The notes beneath the pieces were generated by a model. The model was not told where the DNA came from. It ran no database searches and was given only the letters and a program-made list of their open reading frames with translations. The translations under genes were made by a program, and so were the position numbers. Positions 38,275 through 48,400 of a stretch of 64,000 nt of DNA are shown in pieces; position 1 is the stretch's first letter; each line of letters opens with the position of its first letter. The DNA is taken from assembly GCA_029582265.1 (NCBI GenBank), contig JAQQFT010000023.1, positions 2,133,071 to 2,197,070 on the forward strand, given 5' to 3'. The DNA comes from Zoroaster sp. YZ-2022 (Eukaryota > Echinodermata > Asteroidea > Forcipulatida > Zoroasteridae).

Positions 38275-38434
38275 TTATGGCAATGTTCCTAGTGGCTCAG
38301 TTAATGTGGAGGATTCCAACCAGGTGAACAGTGGGTATGATATGGATTTTTATATTGATAATTATTATGATTATGAGCAGGGTAATGACGAACCAATTGT
38401 TAAAGGCAGGTTAAAAGCAGCCATAGACTTTTGA
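38275..38434 (+). pseudogene. Start of Ngaro pol: acidic linker
   Basis: An open stretch in a frame different from gag, rich in Asp, Asn and Tyr, with an ATG at 38342. It ends GRLKAAIDF just before the RT N-terminal block. The stop at 38432-38434 (TTT TGA) looks like a one- or two-base lesion, since REHWIKSVVLDILYNGYKLPF continues in the next frame, and the combination matches the expected start of a DIRS/Ngaro RT. Confidence 0.65.
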
Positions 38435-39080
38435 GAGAGCATTGGATCAAATCCGTTGTGCTCGATATTTTATACAACGGTTATAAACTCCCATTTCTTT
38501 CGACCCCTGGTCCTAAGATGCATAAGAACAATACATCCGCTCTGGAACATTCTGTTTTTGTTTCAGAAGCTATTTCAGATCTGTTGGAAAAAAGGGTTGG
38601 TATGCCATTGTAATAATACACCGGCTGTTGTAAACCCATTATCAGTCGCTGTACAAAAATCTGACAAAAAACGCCTTATTTTAGACCTTAGGTATATTAA
38701 TAAGTTCCTCTGGAAATATAAGGTCAAGTTCGATGACTGGAAAGTTGCATCCTCCTTTCTAGAGAAAGGTGATTTTATGTTTTCTTTCGACCTCAAGTCA
38801 GGTTATCATCATATTGATATTTACCACGATCACTGCAAGTATCTCAGTTTTGCTTGGAATTCAGGTAATTGTACTGAATATTTTTCTTTCCTAGTATTGC
38901 CGTTCGGGCTATCTACGGCACCTTATTTATTTACAAAATGTTTAAGACCCTTGTAAAGCACTGGCGAAATCAAGGATATTTTGTGGTCGTGTACTTAGAT
39001 GATGGCTGGTGTAGAGCAGGTTCCAAAGATCTTTGTAATAAGATTGCAAAGAATGTTAAAGCTGATCTTTTGTCAGCGGG
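38431..39080 (+). pseudogene. Ngaro reverse transcriptase domain (frameshifted)
   Basis: RNA-directed DNA polymerase of the element. In order: DILYNGYKLPFLSTPGP, EHSVFVSEAISDLLEKR, VVNPLSVAVQKSDKKRLILD, motif A FDLKSGYHHID (catalytic Asp at 38789-38791), motif B LPFGLSTAPYLFTK, and motif C YLDDGW (38992-39003). The GYKLPF start and YLDDGW active site are typical of DIRS-order elements. One-base frame changes are needed at about 38605-38612, 38948-38952 and 39078. All catalytic aspartates are present. Confidence 0.9.
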
Positions 39081-40298
39081 TTCGTTCCAAACATAGACAA
39101 ATCCGCATGGACACCGACACAAAAATTATCGTGGCTAGGATTAACATGGAACTCAGAAATAGGTTCTCTCATGATAACGGATAATCGTATTCAAGATCTA
39201 TTGCAAACCTTAGATGAAGTCCAAAAAAGATTACCTTTTGCTTGTGCTCGACAACTAGCGTCTGTTACAGGCAAGATCATTTCACTTGGGCCCGTAGTTG
39301 GAAACATTTCCCAACTCAGAACGAGATTTCTGCACCTGGAAATAGAGAAAAGGATACACTGGGACTATCAATTTATGATTAGTTCTAATAACAAAGTGAT
39401 TGAAGAATTGGGATTCTGGAGGTCAGAAGTCGTAAAATTAAATATACGTTTTTTGTTTGAATATTCAATACCCCAGATTATTGTGTACACAGATGCGAGT
39501 CACGTGGGATGTGGATCCTGGACATCCGGATGTGCTGGAGAGATGGTTTCACAGAGGAACTGGAACGAGGATGAACAAAAGAAAAGCTCCACTTGGAGGG
39601 AAACAAAGGCAATATACATATCTTTGCAAGCATTTGCGCCAAAACTACGTGGAAAAGTAGTTAAATTCTTCACTGATAACAAGGGAGTAGTATCGGTAGT
39701 AAACAAAGGCAGCATGGTAGAAGAGCTCTTAAATTTTTGCTTAAATATCTTCAAGTTCTGTAAAGAGCATTCTATTGAACTTGAAGTAAAGTGGGTACCA
39801 AGAGCTATGAATGCTCGAGCCGACTTGATCAGCCGGGAGATAGATTTCGACGACTGGGGAGTCACTCCAGAATTTTTCAAGTTCATTGATAACACTTGGG
39901 GACCCCACACTGTGGACCGTTTTGCAGACGAAGAAAATACTAAACTTCCGAAATTTAATTCAACATTTTGGGTTCCAGGTACTACCCAAGTTGACACATT
40001 TTCATGTGACTGGAGCGGTGAGAACAATTGGTTGGTTCCTCCAACTTACCTTGTGGGTGATACTCTAAGGCATCTAAAAGCCTGCCAAGCCGAAGGAACC
40101 TTGGTCGTTCCTTCTTGGCCCTCGGCGGCCTTCTGGCCCTTACTTTTTTCTAAGCATAGCTCATTCCAGTTTTTAGTCAAAAACGTGTTGAAATTTTCAG
40201 ATCCGAAAGGGATTTTTGTACAAGGCAGGAACAAGAACTCCATTTTTGGATCCCCACAGATAAATTGTGAAGTACTTTGCATAAAGCTTATTGGTTAA
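39081..40298 (+). CDS. Ngaro RNase H and pol C-terminal domain
   Basis: Degrades the RNA strand of the RNA/DNA hybrid. The stretch is open for about 405 codons and follows the RT after a frame change. Numbering from the ATG at 39171, the RNase H acidic residues are Asp108 (VYTDAS), Glu144 (TWRETKA), Asp169 (FTDNKG) and Asp218 (NARADLISR). After it comes the DIRS/Ngaro-specific tail: WGPHTVDRFAD, FNSTFWVPGT, then NNWLVPP and VVPSWPSAAFW. It ends at a TAA at 40296-40298. No lesion is seen inside this stretch. Confidence 0.9.
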   Translation, partial: FVPNIDKSAWTPTQKLSWLGLTWNSEIGSLMITDNRIQDLLQTLDEVQKRLPFACARQLASVTGKIISLGPVVGNISQLRTRFLHLEIEKRIHWDYQFMISSNNKVIEELGFWRSEVVKLNIRFLFEYSIPQIIVYTDASHVGCGSWTSGCAGEMVSQRNWNEDEQKKSSTWRETKAIYISLQAFAPKLRGKVVKFFTDNKGVVSVVNKGSMVEELLNFCLNIFKFCKEHSIELEVKWVPRAMNARADLISREIDFDDWGVTPEFFKFIDNTWGPHTVDRFADEENTKLPKFNSTFWVPGTTQVDTFSCDWSGENNWLVPPTYLVGDTLRHLKACQAEGTLVVPSWPSAAFWPLLFSKHSSFQFLVKNVLKFSDPKGIFVQGRNKNSIFGSPQINCEVLCIKLIG

Positions 40299-40513
40299 AG
40301 ACATGAGGTCTTTACAATGTATACCGTATGGTGATACTTGACCGATTGGTCACGAAGCCGCATGGCGATACGAATGGATGTTATTCGAAGTTTTTTAAAC
40401 GAGCCGAATAGCATTATTAAAGGTCTATGCAATTGATGGTTATTGCATGCAATTGTTGAAATAACGACTATCCTACTTGGAATCCTAATTCCTCCGTTAT
40501 TTATTCTATACAG
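40299..40513 (+). other. Spacer between pol and the recombinase
   Basis: Non-coding as far as I can see, with stops in all frames. Its last 60 bases are pyrimidine-rich and end in a consensus-like CAG at 40511-40513, immediately before the recombinase N-terminal region, so a second intron acceptor is possible. No matching donor can be chosen with confidence. Confidence 0.5.
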
Positions 40514-41487
40514 ATTTGTTAATGACCAGGAGTACAGGGCAACTCTGGGTGAGATATTGAGTGATTCTAGAGCACCGAATACGGCTCTCAAGTATGAGAA
40601 GCTTTTCTGCATGGGAAAAGTGGTGTGAGCAAAATAAGGTAGAGTCCTTACCTGGCGATATGACTGACATTAGTCGGTATTTTATACAACAGTTTAACGA
40701 AAACGCTCCGTATTCCAGAATTGAAACGGCGTTTTACAGTATCAAATGGCGTCATGATTGTTTACCTGGTTCTCTACAAAATCCATGTGATAGCAAATTC
40801 TTGCATAATGTCCTCCAAGGGCTGAAGAGAAGGCTAGCCAAGCCCACAGTAAAAAAGGAACCAATCACTCCAGAAATACTGCAACTAATCGTTGAGAAAA
40901 TTGGTTCTACAGACAATCTCATGAATGTTCGTTTATGTACAATGCTGCTTTTATCATATGCAGGTTTTCTCCGTCACAACGAGTTAGTCAACTTACGCAG
41001 ATGTGACATTCAATTGTCCGTTTCTCATGTTAATATTTTCATCGTTAAAAGTAAGACAGACATTTATAGACAAGGGGCATGGGTTCTTGTGGCAGCAACG
41101 GATTCGCCCACTTGCCCTGTCGGCATGCTTCGGAGGTATCTCACACTAGCAGAGTTGAATAATGAAAAGGACGAAGGTTTTCTATTTCGTCCCCTAAGTT
41201 ACTGTAAATCTATTAACGGATACAAACTAAGACAACCGCATCAACAACTTTCATATTCCAGGTGTCTGGAAATGTTCAAAAGCGTTTTGTCAACAGTAGG
41301 TTTAGATCCTAAACACTTTGGGCTACACAGTCTTAGAGCAGGTGGAGCTTCTGCAGCAGCCGCTATGGGAGTACCGGATAGACTTTTCAAAAAACATGGC
41401 CGTTGGCGCTCTGAAACTGCCAAAGATGGGTACATAAAAGATACGTTACAGAACAGGCTGTCAGTTTCCTTAAAATTGGGTTTATAG
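40514..41487 (+). pseudogene. Ngaro tyrosine recombinase (one frameshift near the N-terminus)
   Basis: Integrates the circular DNA intermediate by site-specific strand exchange. The N-terminal helical domain begins around NDQEYRATLGEILSDSRAPN (a SAM-like core-binding region) in one frame. At about 40608 the frame must change by one base to AWEKWCEQN, after which it is open to the TAG at 41485-41487. Counting codons from 40561, the catalytic set is Arg138 (GFLRHNE, 40972-40974), Lys163 (VKSK), His256 and Arg259 (HSLR), His279 (KKHGRW) and nucleophile Tyr291 (GYIKD, 41431-41433). All are intact. Confidence 0.92.
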
Positions 41488-41736
41488 TCAACCTATCACG
41501 AACTGTGTTATAAATTCTTAGAAACGAGAATTTTATGTTAAGCAATATAAAATGAGCTGTTACAATTAAAATAACAGCAAATATCTTTAGAGTCGATATT
41601 GGCCTATACCTCCAAGATAAAATTATTATTGGAATTAAATGGAATTCCCTTTGCTCGATGGGCATTCATATATAATGTACAGACTACAGAATTCCCGTTC
41701 TTTAATGCCTGAAAATTGGGGAATATGTTGGTCCGA
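41488..41736 (+). other. Ngaro 3' non-coding region before B1
   Basis: A+T-rich sequence between the recombinase stop and split repeat B1. No ORF or known motif. Its last bases GTCCGACC partly match those before B2 (CTGT). Confidence 0.7.
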
Positions 41737-41875
41737 CCAACGCTTGCATCGAAGATCGGTGTTCCCCAAACGTAAAGGTATTTTATAAAATGTATTTTAT
41801 TGCAGGTTTAAATAACTAAGCAGGCCGGCAATGAAAATAATTTATTATTGTTTGAGCGGACGAATTAAATAATAA
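41737..41875 (+). repeat. Split direct repeat B1
   Basis: 139 bases matching B2 (42345-42483) at 137 positions; the differences are TGTATTTT/TGTCTTTT and GGCCGG/GGGCGG. It runs directly into A2, sharing an A. Confidence 0.93.
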
Positions 41876-41949
41876 ATGTATTTTCGTTGGGTCAAGCCCG
41901 AGTGAGTTATTTGCATAAGTATGCAGGCCATAAGGTTATAGAGGCAGGG
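41875..41949 (+). repeat. Split direct repeat A2
   Basis: 75 bases identical to A1. B1 followed directly by A2 reproduces the sequence predicted for joined element ends. Similarity to the A1 flank resumes at GCAAGCGGCACAGACG (41983-41998) after 33 unmatched bases. Confidence 0.93.
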
Positions 41950-42004
41950 AGTGGAACAAGGTGTTCACTGACCGAATTCACTGCAAGCGGCACAGACGTT
42001 TTGT

Positions 42005-42064
<60 letters not shown>

Positions 42065-42344
42065 CATATTGCTAACGCCTGTTTTGAGAAATAGTCCATT
42101 CTTAGACATGATCACTCCAACGAGAACATTGGCAAGGAAATGCTTAACGATAGCACTGAAGTTGACTACAGAGCTACATATCTATGCGGACGGAAGTATT
42201 CACCAGTGGAGTTACAAGCTCACAAGGAAACGAGGGACTAGTATCACACAGGAATGAAGACTAAGAAAACGTATCCTTTCTTAAAAGCTGACCAATCAGC
42301 TTCAGCTTTGTTTGGGTAACAAAGCACTCATCTAGGCAGTCTGT
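41950..42344 (+). other. Ngaro spacer between A2 and B2 with (AT)n microsatellite
   Basis: Contains an A-run at 42007-42017 followed by an (AT)n tract to 42060, then unique non-coding sequence. An open frame at 42060-42257 has no recognisable features. In the family this spacer separates the internal A2 from the terminal B2. Confidence 0.75.
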
Positions 42345-42483
42345 CCAACGCTTGCATCGAAGATCGGTGTTCCCCAAACGTAAAGGTATTTTATAAAATG
42401 TCTTTTATTGCAGGTTTAAATAACTAAGCAGGGCGGCAATGAAAATAATTTATTATTGTTTGAGCGGACGAATTAAATAATAA
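42345..42483 (+). repeat. Split direct repeat B2, right terminus of the element
   Basis: 139 bases, 137 identical to B1, ending AATTAAATAATAA. Satellite resumes at 42484 with GAAATG exactly where the left flank stopped. Confidence 0.93.
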
Positions 42484-45400
42484 GAAATGTTTATTTCGTA
42501 ACAGTGTACAGTGCTGTATTGTTTTCTGTGAAACCTCATGCAAGTTGACCGTATTTTACAGGGGGTTAAGTGTCCATGGAGGCCGTTTAAGGTATGAAGA
42601 CATTATCCAAATTCAAAGATTTTGTGTTTTTCCGAGAGGGGAGAACCTAAGCTTTAATTTAGATATCAATTTTTATCTGCCTCCCTTAAAAACTTGAAAA
42701 GTTATTCCCAACATTAGAAATGTTTCTTTCGTAACAGTGTACAGTGCTGTATTGTTTTCTGTGAAACCGCATGCAAGTTGACCGTATTTTACAGGGGGCT
42801 AAGTGTCCATGGAGGCCGTTTAAGGTATGAAGACATTATCCAAATTCAAAGATTTTGTGTTTTTCCGAGAGGGGAGAACCTAAGCTTTAATTTAGATATC
42901 AATTTTATCTGCCTACCTTAAAAACTTGAAAAGTTATTCCCAACATTAGAAATGTTTCTTTCGTAACAGTGTACAGTGCTGTATTGTTTTCTGTGAAACC
43001 GCATGCAAGTTGACCGTATTTTACAGCGGGCTAAGTGTCCATGGAGGCCGTTTAAGGTATGAAGACATTATCCAAATTCAAAGATTTTGTGTTTTTCCGA
43101 GAGGGGAGAACCTAAGCTTTAATTTAGATATCAATTTTATCTGCCTCCCTCAAAAACTTGAAAAGTTATTCCCAACCTTAGAAATGTTTCTTTCGTAACA
43201 GTGTACAGTGCTGTATTGTTTTCTGTGAAACCGCATGCAAGTTGACCGTATTTTACAGGTGGCTAAGTGTCCATGGAAGCCGTTTAAGGTATGAAGACAT
43301 TATCCAAATTCAAAGATTTTGTGTTTTTCCGAGAGGGGAGAACCTAAGCTTTAATTTAGATATCAATTTTATCTGCCTCCCTTAAAAACTTGAAAAGTTA
43401 TTCCCAACCTTAGAAATGTTTCTTTCGTAACAGTGTACAGTGCTGTATTGTTTTCTGTGAAACCGCATGCAAGTTGACCGTATTTTACAGGGCTAAGTGT
43501 CCATGGAGGCCGTTTAAGGTATGAAGACATTATCCAAATTCAAAGATTTTGTGTTTTCCGAGAGGAGAACCTAAGCTTTAATTTAGATATCAATTTTATC
43601 TGCCTCCTCAAAAACTTGAAAAGTTATTCCCAACCTTAGAAATGTTTCTTTCGTAACAGTGTACAGTGCTGTATTGTTTTCTGTGAAACCGCATGCAAGT
43701 TGACCGTATTTTACAGGGGCTAAGTGTCCATGGAGGCCGTTTAAGGTATGAAGACATTATCCAAATTCAAAGATTTTGTGTTTTTCGAGAGGGAGAACCT
43801 AAGCTTTAATTTAGATATAAAATTATCGGCCTCCCTCAAAAACTTGAAAAGTTATTCCCAACCTTAGAAATGTTTCTTTCGTAACAGTGTACAGTGCTGT
43901 ATTGTTTTCTGTGAAACCGCATGCAAGTTGACCGTATTTTACAGGGGCTAAGTGTCCATGGAGGCCGTTTAAGGTATGAAGACATTATCCAAATTCAAAG
44001 ATTTTGTGTTTTCCGAGAGGAGAACCTAAGCTTTAATTTAGATATCAATTTTATCTGCCTCCTCAAAAACTTGAAAAGTTATTCCCAACCTTAGAAATGT
44101 TTCTGTCGTAACAGTGTTCAGTGCTGTATTGTTTTCTGTGTAACCGCATGCAAGATGACCCTATTTTACAGGTGGCTAAGTGTCCATGGAGGCCGTTTAA
44201 GGTATGAAGACATTATCCAAATTCAAAGATTTTGTGTTTTCCGAGAGGAGAACCTAAGCTTTAATTTAGATATCAATTTTATCTGCCTCCCTCAAAAACT
44301 TGAAAAGTTATTCCCAACCTTAGAAATGTTTCTTTCGTAACAGTGTACAGTGCTGTATTGTTTTCTGTGAAACCGCATGCAAGTTGACCGTATTTTACAG
44401 GGGCTAAGTGTCCATGGAGGCCGTTTAAGGTATGAAGACATTATCCAAATTCAAAGATTTTGTGTTTTTCGAGAGGAGAACCTAAGCTTTAATTTAGATA
44501 TCAATTTATCTGCCTCCCTCAAAAACTTGAAAGTTATTCCCAACCTTAGAAATGTTTCTTTCGTAACAGTGTACAGTGCTGTATTGTTTTCTGTGAAACC
44601 GCATGCAAGTTGACCGTATTTTACAGGGGCTAAGTGTCCATGGAGGCCGTTTAAGGTATGAAGACATTATCCAAATTCAAAGATTTTGTGTTTTTCCGAG
44701 AGGAGAACCTAAGCTTTAATTTAGATATCAATTTTATCTGCCTCCTCAAAAACTTGAAAAGTTATTCCCAACCTTAGAAATGTTTCTTTCGTAACAGTGT
44801 ACAGTGCTGTATTGTTTTCTGTGAAACCGCATGCAAGTTGACCGTATTTTACAGGGGCTAAGTGTCCATGGAGGCCGTTTAAGGTATGAAGACATTATCC
44901 AAATTCAAAGATTTTGTGTTTTCGAGAGGGAGAACCTAAGCTTTAATTTAGATATCAATTTTATCTGCCTCCCTCAAAAACTTGAAAAGTTATTCCCAAC
45001 CTTAGAAATGTTTCTTTCGTAACAGTGTACAGTGCTGTATTGTTTTCTGTGAAACCGCATGCAAGTTGACCGTATTTTACAGGGGCCTAAGTGTCCATGG
45101 AGGCCGTTTAAGGTATGAAGACATTATCCAAATTCAAAGATTTTGTGTTTTTCCGAGAGGAGAACCTATGTTTTAATTTTGATGTCAATTTTATCTGCCT
45201 CCTCAAAAACTTGAAAAGTTATTCCCAACCTTAGAAATGTTTCTTTCGTAACAGTGTACAGTGCTGTATTGTTTTCTGTGAAACCGCATGCAAGTTGACC
45301 GTATTTTACAGAGGGCTATGTGTCCATGGAGGCCGTTTAAGGTATGAAGACATTATCCAAATTCAAAGATTTTGTGTTTTTTCCGAGAGGGAAGAACCTA

Positions 45401-48400
45401 AGCTTTAATTTAGATATCAATTTTATCTGCCTCCCTCAAAAACTTGAAAAGTTATTCCCAACCTTAGAAATGTTTCTTTCGTAACAGTGTACAGTGCTGT
45501 ATTGTTTTCTGTGAAACCGCATGCAAGTTGACCGTATTTTACAGGGGGCTAAGTGTCCATGGAGGCCGTTTAAGGTATGAAGACATTATCCAAATTCAAA
45601 GATTTTGTGTTTTTCCGAGAGGGGAGAACCTAAGCTTTAATTTAGATATCAATTTTATCTGCCTCCCTTAAAAACTTGAAAAGTTATTCCCAACATTAGA
45701 AATGTTTCTTTCGTAACAGTGTACAGTGCTGTATTGTTTTCTGTGAAACCGCATGCAAGTTGACCGTATTTTACAGGGGGCTAAGTGTCCATGGAGGCCG
45801 TTTAAGGTATGAAGACATTATCCAAATTCAAAGATTTTGTGTGTTTTTCGAGAGGAGAACCTAAGCATTTATTTAGATATCAATTTTATCTGGCTGCAAT
45901 TCATATCTGAAAAGTTATTCCCAACCTTAGAAATGTTTCTTTCGTAACAGTGTACAGTGCTGTATTGTTTTCTGTGAAACCGCATGCAAGTTGACCGTAT
46001 TTTACAGGGGCTAAGTGTCCATGGAGGCCGTTTAAGGTATGAAGACATTATCCAAATTCAAAGATTTTGTGTTTTTCCGAGAGGGGAGAACCTAAGCTTT
46101 AATTTAGATATCAATTTTATCTGCCTCCCTTAAAAACTTGAAAAGTTATTCCCAACCTTAGAAATGTTTCTTTCGTAACAGTGTACAGTGCTGTATTGTT
46201 TTCTGTGAAACCGCATGCAAGTTGACCGTATTTTACAGAGGGCTAAGTGTCCATGGAGGCCGTTTAAGGTATGAAGACATTATCCAAATTCAAAGATTTT
46301 GTGTTTTTCGAGAGGAGAACCTAAGCTTTAATTTAGATATCAATTTTATCTGCCTCCCTCAAAAACTTGAAAAGTTATTCCCAACCTTAGAAATGTTTCT
46401 TTCGTAACAGTGTACAGTGCTGTATTGTTTTCTGTGAAACCGCATGCAAGTTGACCGTATTTTACAGGGGCGAATTGTCCATGGAGGCCGTTTAAGGGTA
46501 TGAAGACATTATCCAAATTCAAAGATTTTGTGTTTTTCCGAGAGGGGAGAACCTAAGCTTTAATTTAGATATCAATTTTATCTGCCTCCCTCAAAAACTT
46601 TAAAAGTTATTCCCAACCTTAAAAATGTTTCTTTCGTAACAGTGTACAGTGCTGTATTGTTTTCTGTGAAACCGCATGCAAGTTGACCGTATTTTACAGG
46701 GGGCTAAGTGTCCATGGAGGCCGTTTAAGGTATGAAGACATTATCCAAAAACAAAGATATAGAGTATTTACTAGAGAGGAGAACCTAATCTTTATTTTAG
46801 ATATCAATTTTATCTGCCTCCCTTAAAAACTTGAAAAGTTATTCCCAACCTTAGAAATGTTTCTTTCGTAACAGTGTACAGTGCTGTATTGTTTTCTGTG
46901 AAACCGCATGCAAGTTGACCGTATTTTACAGGGGCTAAGTGTCCATGGAGGCCGTTTAAGGTATGAAGACATTATCCAAATTCAAAGATTTTTTGTGTTT
47001 TCCGAGAGGAGAACCTAAGCTTTAATTTAGATATCAATTTTATCTGCCTCCTTAAAAACTTGAAAAGTTATTCCCAACCTTAGAAATGTTTCTTTCGTAA
47101 CAGTGTACAGTGCTGTATTGTTTTCTGTGAAACCGCATGCAAGTTGACCGTATTTTACAGGGGCTAAGTGTCCATGGAGGCCGTTTAAGGTATGAAGACA
47201 TTATCCAAATTCAAAGATTTTGTGTTTTTTTCCGAGAGGGAGAACCTAAGCTTTAATTTAGATATCTATTTTATCTGCCTCCCTCAAAACTTGAAAAGTT
47301 ATTCCCAACCTTAGAAATGTTTCTTTCGTAACAGTGTACAGTGCTGTATTGTTTTCTGTGAAACCGCATGCAAGTTGACCGTATTTTACAGGGGCTAAGT
47401 GTCCATGGAGGCCGTTTAAGGTATGAAGACATTATCCAAATTCAAAGATTTTGTGTTTTTCCGAGAGGGAGAACCTAAGCTTTAATTTAGATATCAATTT
47501 TATCTGCCTCCCTCAAAAACTTGAAAAGTTATTCCCAACCTTAGAAATGTTTCTTTCGTAACAGTGTACAGTGCTGTATTGTTTTCTGTGAAACCGCATG
47601 CAAGTTGACCGTATTTTACAGGGGCTAAGTGTCCATGGATGCCGTTTAAGGTAATAAGACATTATGCAAATTCATAGTTTGTGGTTTTTTCGGAGTTGTG
47701 AGAACCTAAGCTTTAATTTAGATATCAATTTTATCTGCCTCCCTCAAAAACTTGAAAAGTTATTCCCAACCTTAGAAATGTTTCTTTCGTAACAGTGTAC
47801 AGTGCTGTATTGTTTTCTGTGAAACCGCATGCAAGTTGACCGTATTTTACAGGGGCTAAGTGTCCATGGAGGCCGTTTAAGGTATGAAGACATTATCCAA
47901 ATTCAAAGATTTTGTGTTTTTCCGAGAGGGGAGAACCTAAGCTTTAATTTAGATATCAATTTTATCTGCCTCCCTCAAAAACTTGAAAAGTTATTCCCAA
48001 CCTTAAAAATGTTTCTTTCGTAACAGTGTACAGTGCTGTATTGTTTTTCTGTGAAACCGCGTGCAAGTTGACCGTATTTTACAGGGGGCTAAGTGTCCAT
48101 GGAGGCCGTTTAAGGTATGAAGACATTATCCAAATTCAAAGATTTTGTGTTTTTCCGAGAGGGGAGAACCTAAGCTTTAATTTAGATATCAATTTTATCT
48201 GCCTCCCTCAAAAACTTGAAAAGTTATTCCCAACCTTAGAAATGTTTCTTTCGTAACAGTGTACAGTGCTGTATTGTTTTCTGTGAAACCGCATGCAAGT
48301 TGACCGTATTTTACAGGGGGCTAAGTGTCCATGGAGGCCGTTTAAGGTATGAAGACATTATCCAAATTCAAAGATTTTGTGTTTTTCGAGAGGAGAACCT

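Larger units (their letters stand above)
37125..42483 (+). mobile_element. Ngaro/PAT-like tyrosine-recombinase retrotransposon, complete ends
   Basis: A 5.36-kb element with split direct repeats: A1 (37125-37199), coding region, B1 (41737-41875) abutting A2 (41875-41949), and terminal B2 (42345-42483). It encodes a gag-like protein, RT, RNase H and a tyrosine recombinase, with no integrase or aspartic protease seen. The satellite reads CCCAACCTTA on the left and GAAATG on the right, the normal continuous sequence, so there is no target-site duplication, as expected for recombinase-mediated insertion. The B1/A2 junction equals the sequence made by joining the element's two ends, as expected from the circular-intermediate model. 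One A at 37125 may belong to target or element. I see no methyltransferase domain, which favours Ngaro/PAT over DIRS. Confidence 0.92.

Noticed and set aside
39457..40282. Several open frames overlapping the RNase H region on both strands.
   Set aside because: They are shadows of the RNase H coding frame, which holds all the catalytic motifs.
42018..42060. (AT)n tract as a possible replication origin or regulatory site.
   Set aside because: A simple dinucleotide run gives no support for a function beyond microsatellite.
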